Shown: in pieces, positions 10,752 to 22,334 of the stretch
Layout: every line of letters starts with the position of its first letter
Position numbering within the stretch: the first letter of the stretch is position 1
NCBI GenBank assembly: GCA_948567375.1
Contig: OX419758.1
Span: 39,199,473 to 39,263,472 of the forward strand
Length of the DNA stretch: 64,000 nt
Source of the DNA: Lunularia cruciata
Lineage: Eukaryota; Streptophyta; Marchantiopsida; Lunulariales; Lunulariaceae
Reading direction: 5' to 3'
Position numbers and translations under genes: made by a program
The notes under the pieces: generated by a model
What the model saw: only the letters and a program-made list of their open reading frames with translations
The model's database searches: none
What the model was told of the DNA's origin: nothing

Positions 10752-12815
10752 GTGGAAACTTCCATTTTTCTTTGGCAAGGATGGAGAAGATGTGGAGGTC
10801 TTTGTGAAAGACTTCAAGAGAACTTGCATATGAAACAATAAGACGAGGAAGAATGAGTGGGCCTCATTATTACCAAATTTCTTTGAGGATGCAACACTTA
10901 CATGGAATGAATCAGAATACCAAAAGAGAGAGAGGTAAGATGGGCAAGAAGAGCCTTGGGAGAGTTTGACTTCAATACTCATTGGGAACTTTCTTCCATA
11001 TGAAAGTTATGAGAGATTGATGAGTGAGGTTATCTTTCTCAAACAAGGAGATGGAGAGAAGTGAGAGTCTATGTAGAAAGAGTGGAGAAATTAGAGTCTA
11101 AATTTTGCATAGTGTTGAGGAAGGGTGGAGATGATGTGGAAACTACTATGATTGGCATAGGAGCCATGCTCACCAAGAATTTTGTGGGAAGATTGAGACC
11201 ATAGATTAGAAGTAAGGTGAGATATGAGAAACCTTCTTCCAAGGTTGAAGCTATCAAGATTGCAATTCATATGGAAGAGAGTTTGGAAGGAGATGAGAGT
11301 GATTTGGTGGTGAAGAAGGTTGTGCATCCTCCTCAAGGCTACAAGTATGGTAATAATTTTGACACTTTGGTTGCACCATAAGTATTAGTTGCTCCAATTC
11401 TTGCATCTCCACCAAAAGATCCACTTCAAACCATCATAGAACAACTTGCAGATCTCAAGATCAATGTGGTGCAACTATAGGAGAAGAGAGAGGTGGATCA
11501 AAATGTGAAGAGAGGGTCTAGGAGTTACAAAAACTATTCATATAAAGGAGGTCAACCAACCAACAACAATTTCAATGAAAGAAATTATTTTGGTTGTGGA
11601 GGAAGAGGTCACATCCAAAGGAATTGCCCAAATTCTACTTACAATAGAGGAAGGAGTTATGAGGGAGCCAATAGAGGGAACAAGGGAGGTGGTGAAACCC
11701 AAGTGCCTCCTAATCCAAACAAAGGTAAGGAGATAGCATCCATAGATGTGGTTGAGAGCAAGTATGAGAATGAGGAGTACTCAAACTCCAAAGTTTTAAT
11801 TTGGAGCTTTTGGCACAAGAGAAGAAGAGAGCTTGTTTTGCAAAGGATGTACACTCTTCTCAAGGATTTACTCTTAGCAAGGATATTTCTATATCTACTA
11901 GGAGCACGTGCACCTCAACACCATCAACAACAAAGACTCCAAGAAAGAAGTTGGGGATGGAAGACTTCTTGATATCAAAGCAGCAATGGAACTACAATGT
12001 GTTGGAGGATATTAGTAGTCACAAGGCTAACATCACAATGGGCTAATTAATTGCTTTGAACCCTATCTTGAGAAAGGAGCTTAGATGTGGTTTGAGTTCT
12101 ACAAGGAGCAAGAGGAAGAAGAAAGCAAAAGCTCCAATATCAATGGGGATGGTGGATGCCAAACCAACACCATGGGAGGCTTGTGAATATGCTTCCAAGA
12201 TTGATGTGAGAGTGAATTGTCACAATATCAAGGATGCACTTGTTGATGGAGGATCAGCAGTGAATGCTATATCAGAAAGGTTGATGAAAAAGTTGGGTAT
12301 GATACCCTCTAGACCTTCAACATTTGTGGTGAGCATGGAAAACAAGCAAAAAATTTGACCAATAAAGGTGATGGATAAGGTGGTAGTTTCAATTATGGGA
12401 GTTCAAAATCTCATGATTTTCCAAGTCTTGAAGGATTCAAGTTATGATTTGCTTCTTTGGAAGCCATGGTTGAAAGCACAACACACATAAATAATTGATA
12501 ACACAAAGTGTACTTGAGGATTGGGCCATCAAACCATAGAGTCATAGTTCTTGTGACTAACACCACCAACACTTCACATTCAGATACACCATCTTTTGAT
12601 TATTGGTAATCAGATTTTGAAGAAGGAGCTTCAAGTGTGAACACAAGCATGGAGGAGGATGAATCTGAATTTGATTAAGATGTGTATCCCTTGTGTGCTA
12701 TACATTTTACACCTAAGCTAGAGGTTTTGAAGGACCCAAATAAATCACCATTGATACTTGAGGAGATAGAGAGGAGGTTATCTACACTCAAGTATGGTCC
12801 AAATATTACCAAGGA
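10752..12815 (+). pseudogene. Alpha copy 3, gag-protease remnant
   Basis: It aligns with 33450-35535. The gag capsid region is at 10752-11480. The knuckle (CGGRGHIQRNC) is near 11600-11630. The protease DALVDGGSAVNA motif is near 12235-12265. Several frameshifts and stops are present, for example in the capsid and at the end of the protease. At about 12815 the sequence jumps from the pre-RT linker directly to the FIDD region. Confidence 0.85.
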
Positions 12816-13135
12816 AATTTGTGAGAGACTTCATTGATGACTTTGGTGTCTATGGGAGTAAGGAGGAGCACTTTGAGCACCTGATCAAGGTCTTGCAACA
12901 TTTGGATGAAGCAAATGCATCACTCAACCCAGAGAAGTGCATTTTTGGTTGTGAAGAAGGTCTAGTTTTGGAGCACATCATCTCCAAGGATGGAATAGCA
13001 ATTGACCCTAAGAAGGTGAGGAAAATCTTATACCTTACATTCCCTTCAAGCTGGAAAAAGTTACGCCAATTCTTGGGGATGGTTGGGTACTATAGGAGGT
13101 TCATCTTCTCATTTTCCAACAAGGAATATACCTAA
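12816..13135 (+). pseudogene. Alpha copy 3, C-terminal part of reverse transcriptase
   Basis: It starts at RDFIDDFGVYGS, which retains the FIDD catalytic box, and runs to the thumb (FLGMVGYYRRF). About 565 bp present in copy 1 (about 35540-36104), covering fingers and most of the palm, are missing. The element therefore cannot encode an active RT. Confidence 0.85.
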
Positions 13136-13152
13136 AGAAGGGTGTAGAATAC

Positions 13153-14396
13153 ATGATGATTTTGGAGGACAAGGAGTTTCTCAAAGCTTTTGAGGAGCTC
13201 AAGCAATCCCTTGTTGTAGCTCCAATTTTTGCTAAACCTGATTGGAGTAAGCCTTTCATCCTCTACACTGATGCTTCTAATGTAGCTATGAGATGCACTT
13301 TTAGTCAATTAGACCAAGATAGGTATGATCATTCAATAGCTTATGCTAGTAGGCAGATGGTTTCAGCAGAAAAGAACTACTTTGTCACGGAGAGAGAAGT
13401 GTTGGTAGTGATCTTTGGTCTCAAGAAGTTTAGACACTACTTGATTGGAGGGAAAGCCACCATTGTCATGGATCACAAGGCTTTGAAGTACATCTTCAAC
13501 AAGCCTAATGTGGAAGGGAGACTAGCAAGGTGGATGATACTCTTATTTGAGTATGACTACACCATTGAGGATAGGCTAGGGAAGAAACACACAAATGCTG
13601 ATTTGTTATCTAGGGCCTATGATCATGATGGAGATGAGCCAATGGATGATTCTTTCTCAGATGAGGAGCTCATGACAATCTCAATCATTCAAGAGGTTCC
13701 AATGGAGTACAAGGAGATTTTGGACTTTATGACAAGAGGTAACTACCCCAAAGGCATGCATGCTAAGGAGAGGAAGGCTCTTGAAGCAAAATCTAGACCT
13801 TACACAATGGTGGAGGATATTTTTTTTCACCAAGGAGAAAATGGTCTACTTCAAAGAGCAATGTGTAAGGAAGAGTCTATCTTACTTATAAAGGAGTTTC
13901 ATGAAGGTTTAGGGTGTGGAGAACACTTTGCAAGAGAGGTGACTGCTTTCAAGATTCTAAATGTTGGTTACTATTGGAGGGGAATTTTTAAGGATTATCT
14001 TGATTATTGCAAAACTTGTCATGTTTGTCAAGCTTTTGCTAGAAAGTCTACTTCCACTAACTCCACCACTTAGATCAATTCCATTGCTAGGACCTTTTGA
14101 GAAGTGGGGAATTGATTTTGTAGGTCCTCTTAATAGAACCCCAAGGAACAATTGGTACAATTGTGGTAGTTATTTATTATCTTACAAAGTGGGTTGAGGC
14201 TAGACCATTGAAGGAAAAGAATGAAAATGAAGTTGAGATATTTTTGTATGAACGCATTATCACTAGGTTTGGGTGCCCTTTGGAGTTGATTTTTGATCAA
14301 GAAGAAAAGTTTACATGAATCATTACTACAGCCATGCTACAACATTTCTCTATCACACATAGAATAACTACATCCTATAAGCCAAATTCCAATGTT
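13153..14396 (+). pseudogene. Alpha copy 3, RNase H and N-terminal integrase
   Basis: A 306-codon open stretch (13153-14073) holds RNase H (LYTDASNVAMRC, with DHKALKYIF further on) and the integrase zinc-binding region (YCKTCHVCQAF). A frameshift near 14058 leads into the integrase core (WGIDFVGPL, 14108 on). The second catalytic region is decayed and the sequence ends at about 14396, before the third acidic residue. No C-terminus, polypurine tract or 3' LTR follows. Confidence 0.85.
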
Positions 14397-15339
14397 AAAC
14401 TTATTTTTCACTTTCAGCAAATACTAATATAATTTTAGTGACTCAATTTAGAGTAATATACTAATTCATCTCTTGTTTAGTAGAATGTATGGTTGAGCCT
14501 ATATTGATTATTAAATATGACTATTATTTGAGTAGCATATTGCAACAATATGTAAATGAAATAATTTCCATATCTATATATATGATTTTCCTTTATCTAC
14601 CAACATTATTTAGTGCTTGCTAATTGTATTCACTTAAGAGCTTGCTTTTTGCTACCATATATATTTTTTACTTATATCTATAAGGACTTGGAAGGATTCA
14701 ATGAGTTTTATTTAATTGACTAAATATATCAGGACCTAGTTCATCAAAGTAGTTCATGACTAGTTCTCAATGGTATATCTTTGTTTAGTCTAAACAAATA
14801 AATTTATCTCAAATTTGAATATCAGACAAAGACATTCGTCAATCTTTCTCCTGTCCAACTATTCCCAATCATACCATGGAAGGGTCTCTTGCATTAATAC
14901 CCTTGTACGTCATTTTTAAAATTACTTTCTGCTGATGTTGACGAGTAAATATGTTAGGCACCTTTTTAAACGATGTAGCTACTGACTAAGGAAAATCCAC
15001 AAGGAGAGTGAACAAACAAGAACAAGAGTAAAAATTTATCCTCCAAACTGAAAATGATACCTTGTTCTAAGTTTGAACGAAAATAACTCTATATAATGGT
15101 CATGTCTTTTGAAATAATCTGTTAATGAGATCGACCTATAAGATTATTGAGAAAAAAGCTTCCTACTTGTCACTTCTTACTGCATATTCGTTAGTTCAAC
15201 CACTATCCCACAATTAAAAGGATAACTATGCATCATCCATAGAAAACTATGAAATATCATTGTGAAGATCGTAAATACCGTAAATACCAATCGAAACCTG
15301 GTTTCAAAATGGAGGTCATATTTAAATGAAATTACCATA
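14397..15339. other. AT-rich sequence without recognisable features
   Basis: This follows the broken end of alpha copy 3. It is AT-rich, with stops in all frames. It contains a small tandem CGTAAATAC repeat (about 15270-15290). I recognise no LTR, coding or RNA feature. Confidence 0.5.
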
Positions 15340-16440
15340 TGAAGGAAGGCGATTTGAAACTAATCACACCCTTGAGTTCTCACGCAGGAAGGGTTTTGTC
15401 GTACTAGGGAAGTGGTCCATGTAATCCACACATCGCATTCATGCATGTCAGTAAATAGGAGAGAAATACCAGATCGACCAACAACCCCAGAAATGTCAAC
15501 TCAACAGGTAACTTGCTGGCTATCAGCTCTTCGGTCAAGAGAACAGATCCAGAGGAGCGGTGTATGACGCCATCGGAAGGACGTGCGCAACTGCTGCAGT
15601 CAGTCAGTCAGGTAGAAGAGAAAATAAGTCGTTTCCGCGTATCGTATACCCATGTTTCGTCCCGGCTTACAGCCCCAGTTATTGCGCGCAAGAGTATGAT
15701 TCCTGTCTACCAGGTCGTGGACGAAACAACTCCACGTCATAATGGGAACCAGGCTACTGGGTGCGGAAGGCGTGGCAACCCGGATTTCTTTTCCTGTAAG
15801 TTTGACCGCCCTTACGTTTTTGTCGGCTTGGCATTTCCCTCGGTGGGACCAGTTTACTGTCTGCTTCAATGAAGACGTTGCATTATACGTACAAAAGGGT
15901 ACGGGGGCCTTTTAAGACATGTAAATACCCCAACCCCATCGGTTCGTACTTCAAAGCTTCTTTCTATATGAGGAAGGTTTGAACCCAGTGCTGTACAGGG
16001 CAATCTATGCAAAACTTTTAGACTCTTAGTTTCTTCGTGTTTTACGAGGGGCTCGCCTCTCATGTGTGCTCGTGCAAATCCAATTCTCTCGTAGGAAAAC
16101 CGTCGAGAGAAATTGATGGCAGAGTATATCCATTGGGGCGTGCAGAGAAGTTTCTGTCTCCGTGTAACACTTGTCAAATTCTGACTCGTTTCCCGAGTCT
16201 GCTCCTACATATCCGATACAGAATTTAATAACAGTCCTATTATTTCTCGATATAGAATAATGGTCCTGTAGGATCGTATCTTTTCCAGATTTCATTTTTC
16301 ACCATATCCTTCTGCAGATTAAGGAAAACCTAGAAGAATCTAGGCCTATGTAGCAACTCGGAACGAGGGGTAGTAGATATGCGCGGTTGCAGTTACTGAC
16401 TTGCCGCACCCAGTCAAATTTACAAATAATTTTGTAAAAC
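15340..16440. other. CpG-rich island of unknown origin
   Basis: Base composition differs sharply from all surroundings. By my count 15541-15900 holds 25 CpG, against none in 36361-36720 of the youngest retroelement. Open frames of 60-119 codons exist on both strands (for example 15513-15872 plus, 16177-15866 minus). They overlap each other, show no family motif and look like by-products of low stop density. Nothing in it resembles the LTR elements. It could be a host promoter or gene fragment, a recent foreign or organellar insertion, or an unmethylated patch. Confidence 0.45.
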
Positions 16441-16911
16441 ATTTTTTAATTTATATAGGGACATATTTTAACCAATAATAGCGTATTCAATTTTCGATTC
16501 ATATTTTGATGTGAAGTTCATGAGTTTTTCTTTTATTGCTTTTACTCCATCCTCAAATTAACCTATTCTGCATTGGATAAATTGATAGAACAATAATAAA
16601 TTCAGCACAATGAACAATTCTTGACATGGAAACGGATCAAAATTAAAGATTTAGAATCTAAAAGTTTCAATTGATTTTCAATTATTATAATCAATTCTAT
16701 ATTCTAGTAAAGACAACATACATTCTTTTCCTCATTTTTGTGATTTTATGGTGTATTTTTTCTTTTTACATTATATGATTTTTCATATTCATGCAGAAGT
16801 ATAATTTTTATGATATTTGATAAAATATAATTTCAGTTCAAGTTGAATGGGTGCATCTAGTTCAACTTATTTGAGGTGCATCTACATTTACTTGGTGTAG
16901 TAGTGTGGCAT
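16441..16911. other. AT-rich flank of beta element
   Basis: An AT-rich spacer between the CpG-rich island and the beta LTR. I see no gene or repeat in it. Confidence 0.4.
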
Positions 16912-17264
16912 TGTTATTATAGTGATTTGGTAGACTTTTTCCTTTAAGTTACTAGAAGCTTCTTAAGAAATATAGTGAAATATACTCCAAAACGTTTTAG
17001 AAACTTAATTATAAAGCATTATGATAGTATTGAGTAGGCTAATAAGATACTTGTGAATCTTTTTGGATGATAAGTTGTTGAAAAACTTTCCTTGGGGTTG
17101 AGTAACTTTGAGTGGGAAACTTCTCTAGAACCTTGTATTGTTTCACTATAAATATCAGAACCCAAGTTCATGTTAGGCATTCAAAGTTTACTTCATTTGA
17201 GAATTCCAATGTGATCTTCCACTTTGATATTCTATTCTCTTAATTTTTTCCTTAGTCTTTTATA
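16912..17264 (+). repeat. 5' LTR of beta element (left boundary approximate)
   Basis: The right end abuts the primer site and resembles the end of the 9150-9557 LTR (GCTAGGCA, TTCATT and GATCTTCCA blocks). A TATA-like ACTATAAATA lies at about 17140-17150. With no 3' LTR to compare, the left boundary is a guess from the TG start and the length of the related LTR. Confidence 0.5.
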
Positions 17265-17265
17265 T

Positions 17266-17277
17266 TGGTATCAGAGC
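17266..17277 (+). promoter_or_regulatory. Primer-binding site, initiator-Met tRNA
   Basis: TGGTATCAGAGC is an exact match to the common plant retrotransposon primer site complementary to the 3' end of initiator-Met tRNA. It lies just upstream of the gag ATG at 17284. Confidence 0.9.
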
Positions 17278-17283
17278 ATAAAT

Positions 17284-18400
17284 ATGATTAATGGAATCTA
17301 TGTACCACCAAATCCATTTCCTCCAAAACCATTGTGGATTTCCTTGTCCATGTATTACCAATGTATTATTTCACTAAGTTCATCATTTCATACTTTATGC
17401 AGAATTTTCTAAATGTGATCACCTTGTTTGATGAACTCTTGATCCTTCAAATTGTAACTCACTAAGAGAGGTGGACTTGTTGCATCTATCTATTAACTTA
17501 GATAATTGCAAGTAAGTAGTTTGGTAGAGTAAAAAGTCATGATAGCAATACACAAAGTTATTATTGCTATGAAGCAACAAATTAAGCACCTTACTCAATT
17601 GGAAGAAAGGGATCATCAATGATATGAGCATGTAGAGATAGTAGTGTTTCAAGAAGTAAGAAAGAAAATTTGATTTTTGAAGCCAAAGATATTTGAAAAC
17701 AATAATCTACCATGTGTAATATAGATTTTGTGTTTGATTGTGAACATTATTTTGAAGCTATAAATATTTAAGATGAAAAAAGACCAATTCTCTTGGATTC
17801 AAGCCAATTAGAAACCATGGCAAAACTATGGTTGCAATTCAAAGTGGAGCAAGCTCAACGGTAGTTTGTTGCTCCAATCTCAACATAGAAAACATTCTTG
17901 AGAGCAATACTTAGGAGATTTCAAGTAGTGAATGCTGTACAAGCCGTATATGATAGATTGGTAGAATTGAAGTAGATTGGTTGTATGAAGAATTATATCA
18001 CTTAGTTCCAAAACACCATAATGAAATTTTAATGATACTACAAGGTGAAACCTTGGATCAATTAATGAGTGGCTTGAAATTACATACCAAATTGAAAGTA
18101 ACCATACAAGAACATAAACATTTAGAAGAAGCCATACAATTGGCTTAGTGCTTTGATTCTATGGTTGCCAAAACTTATTCTTGACCAAGACATGCACAAA
18201 ACATGCAAATACATCACCCATTGGTGGAGAGTTGACACAAATGGAAATTGATGCCATCCAATGGAGATTACTTGGGAGAGCAAATTGAGAACAATTGCAA
18301 CAAAATGGTTGTTGTTGCCAAATTGGACATTGTATTGAGGAATGCACACTCCAAAATAGATGACCTTGACTAGTTGCACAAATGGAGTTTGTGGAGCGTG
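17284..18400 (+). pseudogene. Gag of beta element, decayed
   Basis: It begins MINGIYVPPNPFPP, homologous to the gag start of the minus-strand element at 9127. The nucleocapsid knuckle at 18304-18345 reads NGCCCQIGHCIEEC: the second Cys, the His and the last Cys are in register, but the first Cys position is Asn. Multiple frameshifts interrupt the capsid region. Confidence 0.75.
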
Positions 18401-18407
18401 ATGATTA

Positions 18408-18960
18408 GTGAAACAAAGAATCCTATTGGGAGATATCAAACCACTTATTGGGAACTTGGTTAGCTCTTATGTGATTGAAGGCTCAGCCTATGCAAGTTTA
18501 CTTTACTTGCAAGATATGATATCTGATCATGGTTATAGAATTTTGGTTGATTTTGAGAGTTTGGAAAATTTCATATTCATGCAATTAGCAAAGGACTTAA
18601 GAAGTATTCATATAAAGCTAGTATTAGGTAATAGATTGTAGATGGTAGGTGGTAGAAAGGGCTATACATTCCAAACCTCACAACCTACTACATTCAAGAT
18701 TAGGAAGGAGTATTCTAAGTTCATGAGATTTATAGTCACTCCCTTACATTGCAATATCATCTTAGATCTTCCTTGTCTTGAACATCATAAGGTTCAATTT
18801 GATTGGGTCCAACAACAAATTCACATACAATACCAAGGTAAGAGTTACCGATTAGGTTATCTAGTATGTTTGATAAAACACCTAAGAATAATCAATCCAA
18901 AGATGAGAAGTTTGGAAGTATAGTAGTTGTAGAGCAAGCTTTGGAGGAAGATATTCTTGT
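18408..18960 (+). pseudogene. Aspartic protease region of beta element
   Basis: Two consecutive frames (18408-18641 and 18642-18923) give a retropepsin-like segment with GYRILVDFES where a D-S/T-G active site is expected. Later comes a hydrophobic HCNIILDLPCLEHHKVQFDW stretch typical of the C-terminal half. The active-site motif is lost. An EQALEED linker follows before RT. Confidence 0.65.
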
Positions 18961-19086
18961 TTTTATGGTGTGGATCAAACCTATTGTACAAGGGGACCCA
19001 AATGAGGATAAGAATCCAATGGTTGATTAGATAGTTCAGTAGTTTGCAAACTTGATTTTTCAAAGGGACTACCCGCTTATCAAGGT

Positions 19087-19893
19087 ATGCCTTTCAAGAA
19101 CAAGTTATTTCCAAATAGTACTCTAGTGAGTAGACCAATCTATTGGCTCTTCTTTGGAGGAACTTTGACAACACTGACCAAGTTGTTGGAAAGGATTTCA
19201 TGCAATAAATTACATCTCCTTAAGGAGCACCAATACTCTTTGTACCAAAAAAGGATGGAGGACTTTGATTTTATATTGACTACCTTGACCTTAATGAACA
19301 AACTATGAAGATATGTATCCCTTGCCTTGAATTGATGACTTGTTGGATCAATTAAGTAGAGCACAATACTTCTCAAAGTTAGATCTTTGAAGTGGCTATT
19401 GGTAGATTTACATTGATAGGGAGGATGTGACAAATATTACCTTTTGCATGAAGTATGGGCATTTTGGATGGAGAGTTCTCCTTTTTGGGCTCACTAATGC
19501 TCCAATAGTTTTCATGGATCCAATGAATTAGATATTGAAGGGTATTAGATTGATACTTAGGGGTGTTCTTGGATGATGTTTTAATCTATAGTAAGATGGA
19601 GGAAAATTGTAAAAATCATGTATAAGATGTCTTAAGACTACTATGCCAATGGAAGTTCTTTTGCAAGAAGTCAAAATATACCTTTTGGCATAAACATGTT
19701 ACCTTCTTGGGTCATAGGGTTCATTCTAGAGGATTAAGATGAAAGAAGAGAAAGCCAAGGCAATCAATGATTGGTATACTCCTAAGGAGGCCATGGAAGT
19801 TTAGGCATTTCATGGATTGGCATATTTTTACTCTTGGTTCATCCACTTTTATGATAATGTGGCCTGTATTGTTGAAAAATCTCTTGGGGACAA
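19087..19893 (+). pseudogene. Reverse transcriptase of beta element
   Basis: Fragments give PxIDDLLDQLSRAQYFSKLDL, then KYGHFGWRVLLFGLTNAPIVFMD, then GVFLDDVLIYSKME, which retains the FLDD catalytic box, and a YTFWHKHVTFLGHRVHSRG thumb segment. Stops and frameshifts separate them. Delta copy A interrupts the sequence at 19894. Confidence 0.85.
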
Positions 19894-20546
19894 TGTTGTG
19901 CGTATATACATCGCTACACAACATACATCGCTGTCAACATCATACACTATAGAAACACAACTCACACATAAGTCATACATAGACTCTAAAGTGCCACAAT
20001 AATCAGATTGCTTAACACTCTCAACTCAGATCAAAACTTGATCTGTCACTCTATAAACTGCCAACAACTGGGCACTAATTACAGTCAAGCCACACCCACT
20101 CAAGCATAGAGAATCCAGGTGACGCTTGCCGGCCTCTGTCCACCATAGCCAGGAACTTGAAGGCTCAACATCAGAGAAGTGAGCTCTCTGGAGCTCACTT
20201 CAAAACTATACCTCCTGGACTCGAGCTAGCACTAGAACCCTAACGGTCCCGCTGATGGCACACTTGACGGTGCAAACGGTGCAAAGTGACGGTGGGCCCC
20301 ACCGTGAAGTCAGTACCCTGAACACCAAATCAGACTGTCGGAAAGTAGTCCCTGAGAAACTACTAGAATAACTCTAACTACTATCACTGGAACTCCAGTG
20401 TCCGAGCAGCTAGATGCGGAACTACAAATGGCGTGACAGCTATCGTGCATATATACATCACTACACAACATACATCGCTGTCAACATCATACATTATAGA
20501 AACACAACTCACACATAAGTCATACATAGACTCTAAAGTGCCACAA
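19894..20546 (-). repeat. Delta copy A compound 3' terminus: A - LTR core - A
   Basis: A 439-bp LTR core (20000-20438) matching the 5' LTR is flanked by two direct copies of a block of about 105 bp (block A, 19894-19999 and about 20440-20546). Both contain TATATACATC, ACATACATCGCTGTCAACAT and TCTAAAGTGCCACAA. The 5' LTR (29355-29810) has no block A on either side. Copy B shows the same arrangement, so this is a family property. A purine run (GGGGGGCG, minus strand) at 20548-20556 probably serves as the polypurine tract. Confidence 0.85.
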
Positions 20547-20717
20547 TCGCCCCCCTAGCTGGCGGTTAGGTCCCTCTACCTCCAGATAGCCATCAACTCT
20601 AAGTATATGTTATACCCTCTAATGGGCAAAGATCAGGAGGCTGGGTGCTATGGAGCCCCATCGTTAGTCGCCTGTCTGCAATCTATACCATATAAAGAAT
20701 GAACTAGCTACAGGTCA

Positions 20718-21059
20718 AGTACATCTAGGACATAACCACTGTCCCTAAGGAACCACCGTGAGGGGAGGAGTCATACATGCCATATGCCATCCTCTCGAAC
20801 AGCTATCACACACTAACATAGTAGCAGCTCCACCAGAAGAGCCACATAACATACACCTCAAGCCTGCACGTACAAGTGCCAAGCTTGGGTCCATAGTACC
20901 ATCAATGTTTGGAAGGTGGCATGGCGCACAATTGCGCACATGATCCTTCCAAACAACACCATCACGTCCTTCTAACACAAGGACTCCAAATGGCAAAACC
21001 TCGCGCACTCTCAAGATAGTGCGGCCTGTAGAAACATCAAGTGTCATCGGTGCTATCTG
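20718..21059 (-). pseudogene. Integrase C-terminal extension with PHD finger, delta copy A
   Basis: This continues the integrase frame after one TAG stop at about 21060. A short barrel-like stretch (TILRVREVLPFGVLVLEG) comes first. Then comes a full C4HC3 zinc-finger pattern: CMLC, 11 residues, CDSC, four residues, H, two residues, C, then after 14 positions CPRC. GWHMAC and GQWLCPRC are diagnostic of PHD fingers. One TAG stop (20745-20747) falls between the two halves, and the frame ends at a stop at 20715-20717. PHD fingers read histone H3 tails, often the lysine-4 methylation state. In chromoviruses this position is held by a chromodomain. All eight zinc ligands are present. Confidence 0.88.
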
Positions 21060-22334
21060 CTATAGATATACATAGTTGCCTGGATGAAATCGACGGATCG
21101 AGGGTCTATAACCTCCTCCTTGAATGGTAGCATAGCGTAAAGTATCTCTATGCTGAGCAATCGCCAAGTTCTCAAAGGCCATCGGCATCACTCTCCGAAA
21201 GATCTCTGCCCGCTGAGAACATGCGCTCATCCATACATCGGGGTCATCCAAGTCCAAAACTATAGTAACATCTTGACGAATGGCTGCACGTAAATCTGGA
21301 TCTCGTCCATAAAGTAGAAAGTATGGAGAGAAGGATGCTAAGGAGGCTTGCCGGCTGAACCGATAGCCCATGGCCAACCAAGGTACCTGGAGATCCCAAT
21401 CTCCTAAGTGGCCTCTCTGCAAACCATACTTTTGCAATCCTCTCTTCACTGTCTGAACCACTCTCTTTGCTAAGCCATCTGCCTCAGGGTGATCTCGGGA
21501 TGTAGTACGATGATCAATCAAAGCCTTGTCACACAAGACCTGAAACTCTCCCAAGAACTCTGTACCCTGATCAGTCAAAACCTCAGCTGGTGCACCAAAA
21601 TGACTAAGAACTCGATCTAGGAACGAGTAAGCTGTCCCCTCACTAGACTTGTCAGGAAGTGCCACCAACTCAATCCACTTGGAGAAGTGCTCCACCATCA
21701 CCAAAACATACCGATGATGTCTCACAGTCAGCGGTAAATGTCCGGCGAAGTCCAAACTCCAACGGTAACCCAATCCCATGATAGGTAATGGGTGTAACTG
21801 TGGCGTAGGAGCATTGAATGATGCTCTAACTCAGTCACAAACCACGCATCTGGCAACAAACTGCTGTACCTCGGTCTGCATACCGCGCCACCAATAATGA
21901 CTCTGAAGTAAGCTATATGTATGCTTTACTCCAAAATGTCCTAGCTCCTCATGAGCATGACGGACCAACTGTGGTCTCTGTGATGGAAGTGGTACCACTT
22001 GCACTCTACCATCCTCCCATACACGCAAAAGGTGTCTACCCTCCAATCTGAACCGTCTGGCTCGCTGAAGAACACGGTCTCTCTCCTTGGCCCCAACTGT
22101 GCCACCCACAACACCAGTGCGAAGATAGTCCATCACTAAGACATCATCATGAATGTCTCGCTGAACTGTACCAATATCTTCACTCTCTGGATGAGTGACC
22201 TCAATAACTCCTCCTGTATGCGCTGAGAGAGATACCACCAAAGCCTCTGCAAATATACACAGAAAGGCCGATGCATGCCAACCTGGCACCATCTCCTCAT
22301 CTGTCTTACCATGCCAACGTGCTCCGGTCTGATC
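21060..22334 (-). pseudogene. Integrase of delta copy A
   Basis: The frame contains the HHCC zinc-binding domain (HAHEELGHFGVKHT, then CVVC at about 21835). The RNase H-fold core follows, with the first Asp in SLDFAGHL and the second in LTDQGTEFLGEF. The expected catalytic Glu position reads ADGLAKRVVQ, that is Lys. Copy B has the same Lys. A GPY-like segment and a hydrophobic FHPGNYVYL precede the PHD extension. In-frame stops occur at 21831 and 21060. With Lys in the DDE triad this protein should not be catalytic, unless Glu is provided by another copy. Confidence 0.85.

Larger units (their letters stand above)
2857..14396 (+). mobile_element. Alpha Ty3/Gypsy copy 3, decayed and interrupted
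   Basis: The pieces 2857-3321 and 9558-14396 align in order with alpha copy 1 (31188-39015): LTR end, tRNA-Glu primer site, leader, upstream zinc-knuckle ORF, gag, protease, RNase H and integrase. The gap between them is filled by a minus-strand chromovirus (3322-9557). The right end stops abruptly inside the integrase core at about 14396. Many stops, frameshifts and a deletion in the reverse transcriptase region make this the most decayed alpha copy in the window. Confidence 0.9.

Noticed and set aside
15513..15872. A 119-codon ORF as a host gene
   Set aside because: No recognisable domain, and ORFs of similar length overlap it on the other strand and in other frames. High CpG and low stop density explain it.
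19894..19999. Block A as flanking host DNA or a long target duplication
   Set aside because: The same block borders delta copy B in a different host element and also occurs internal to the core, so it belongs to delta.
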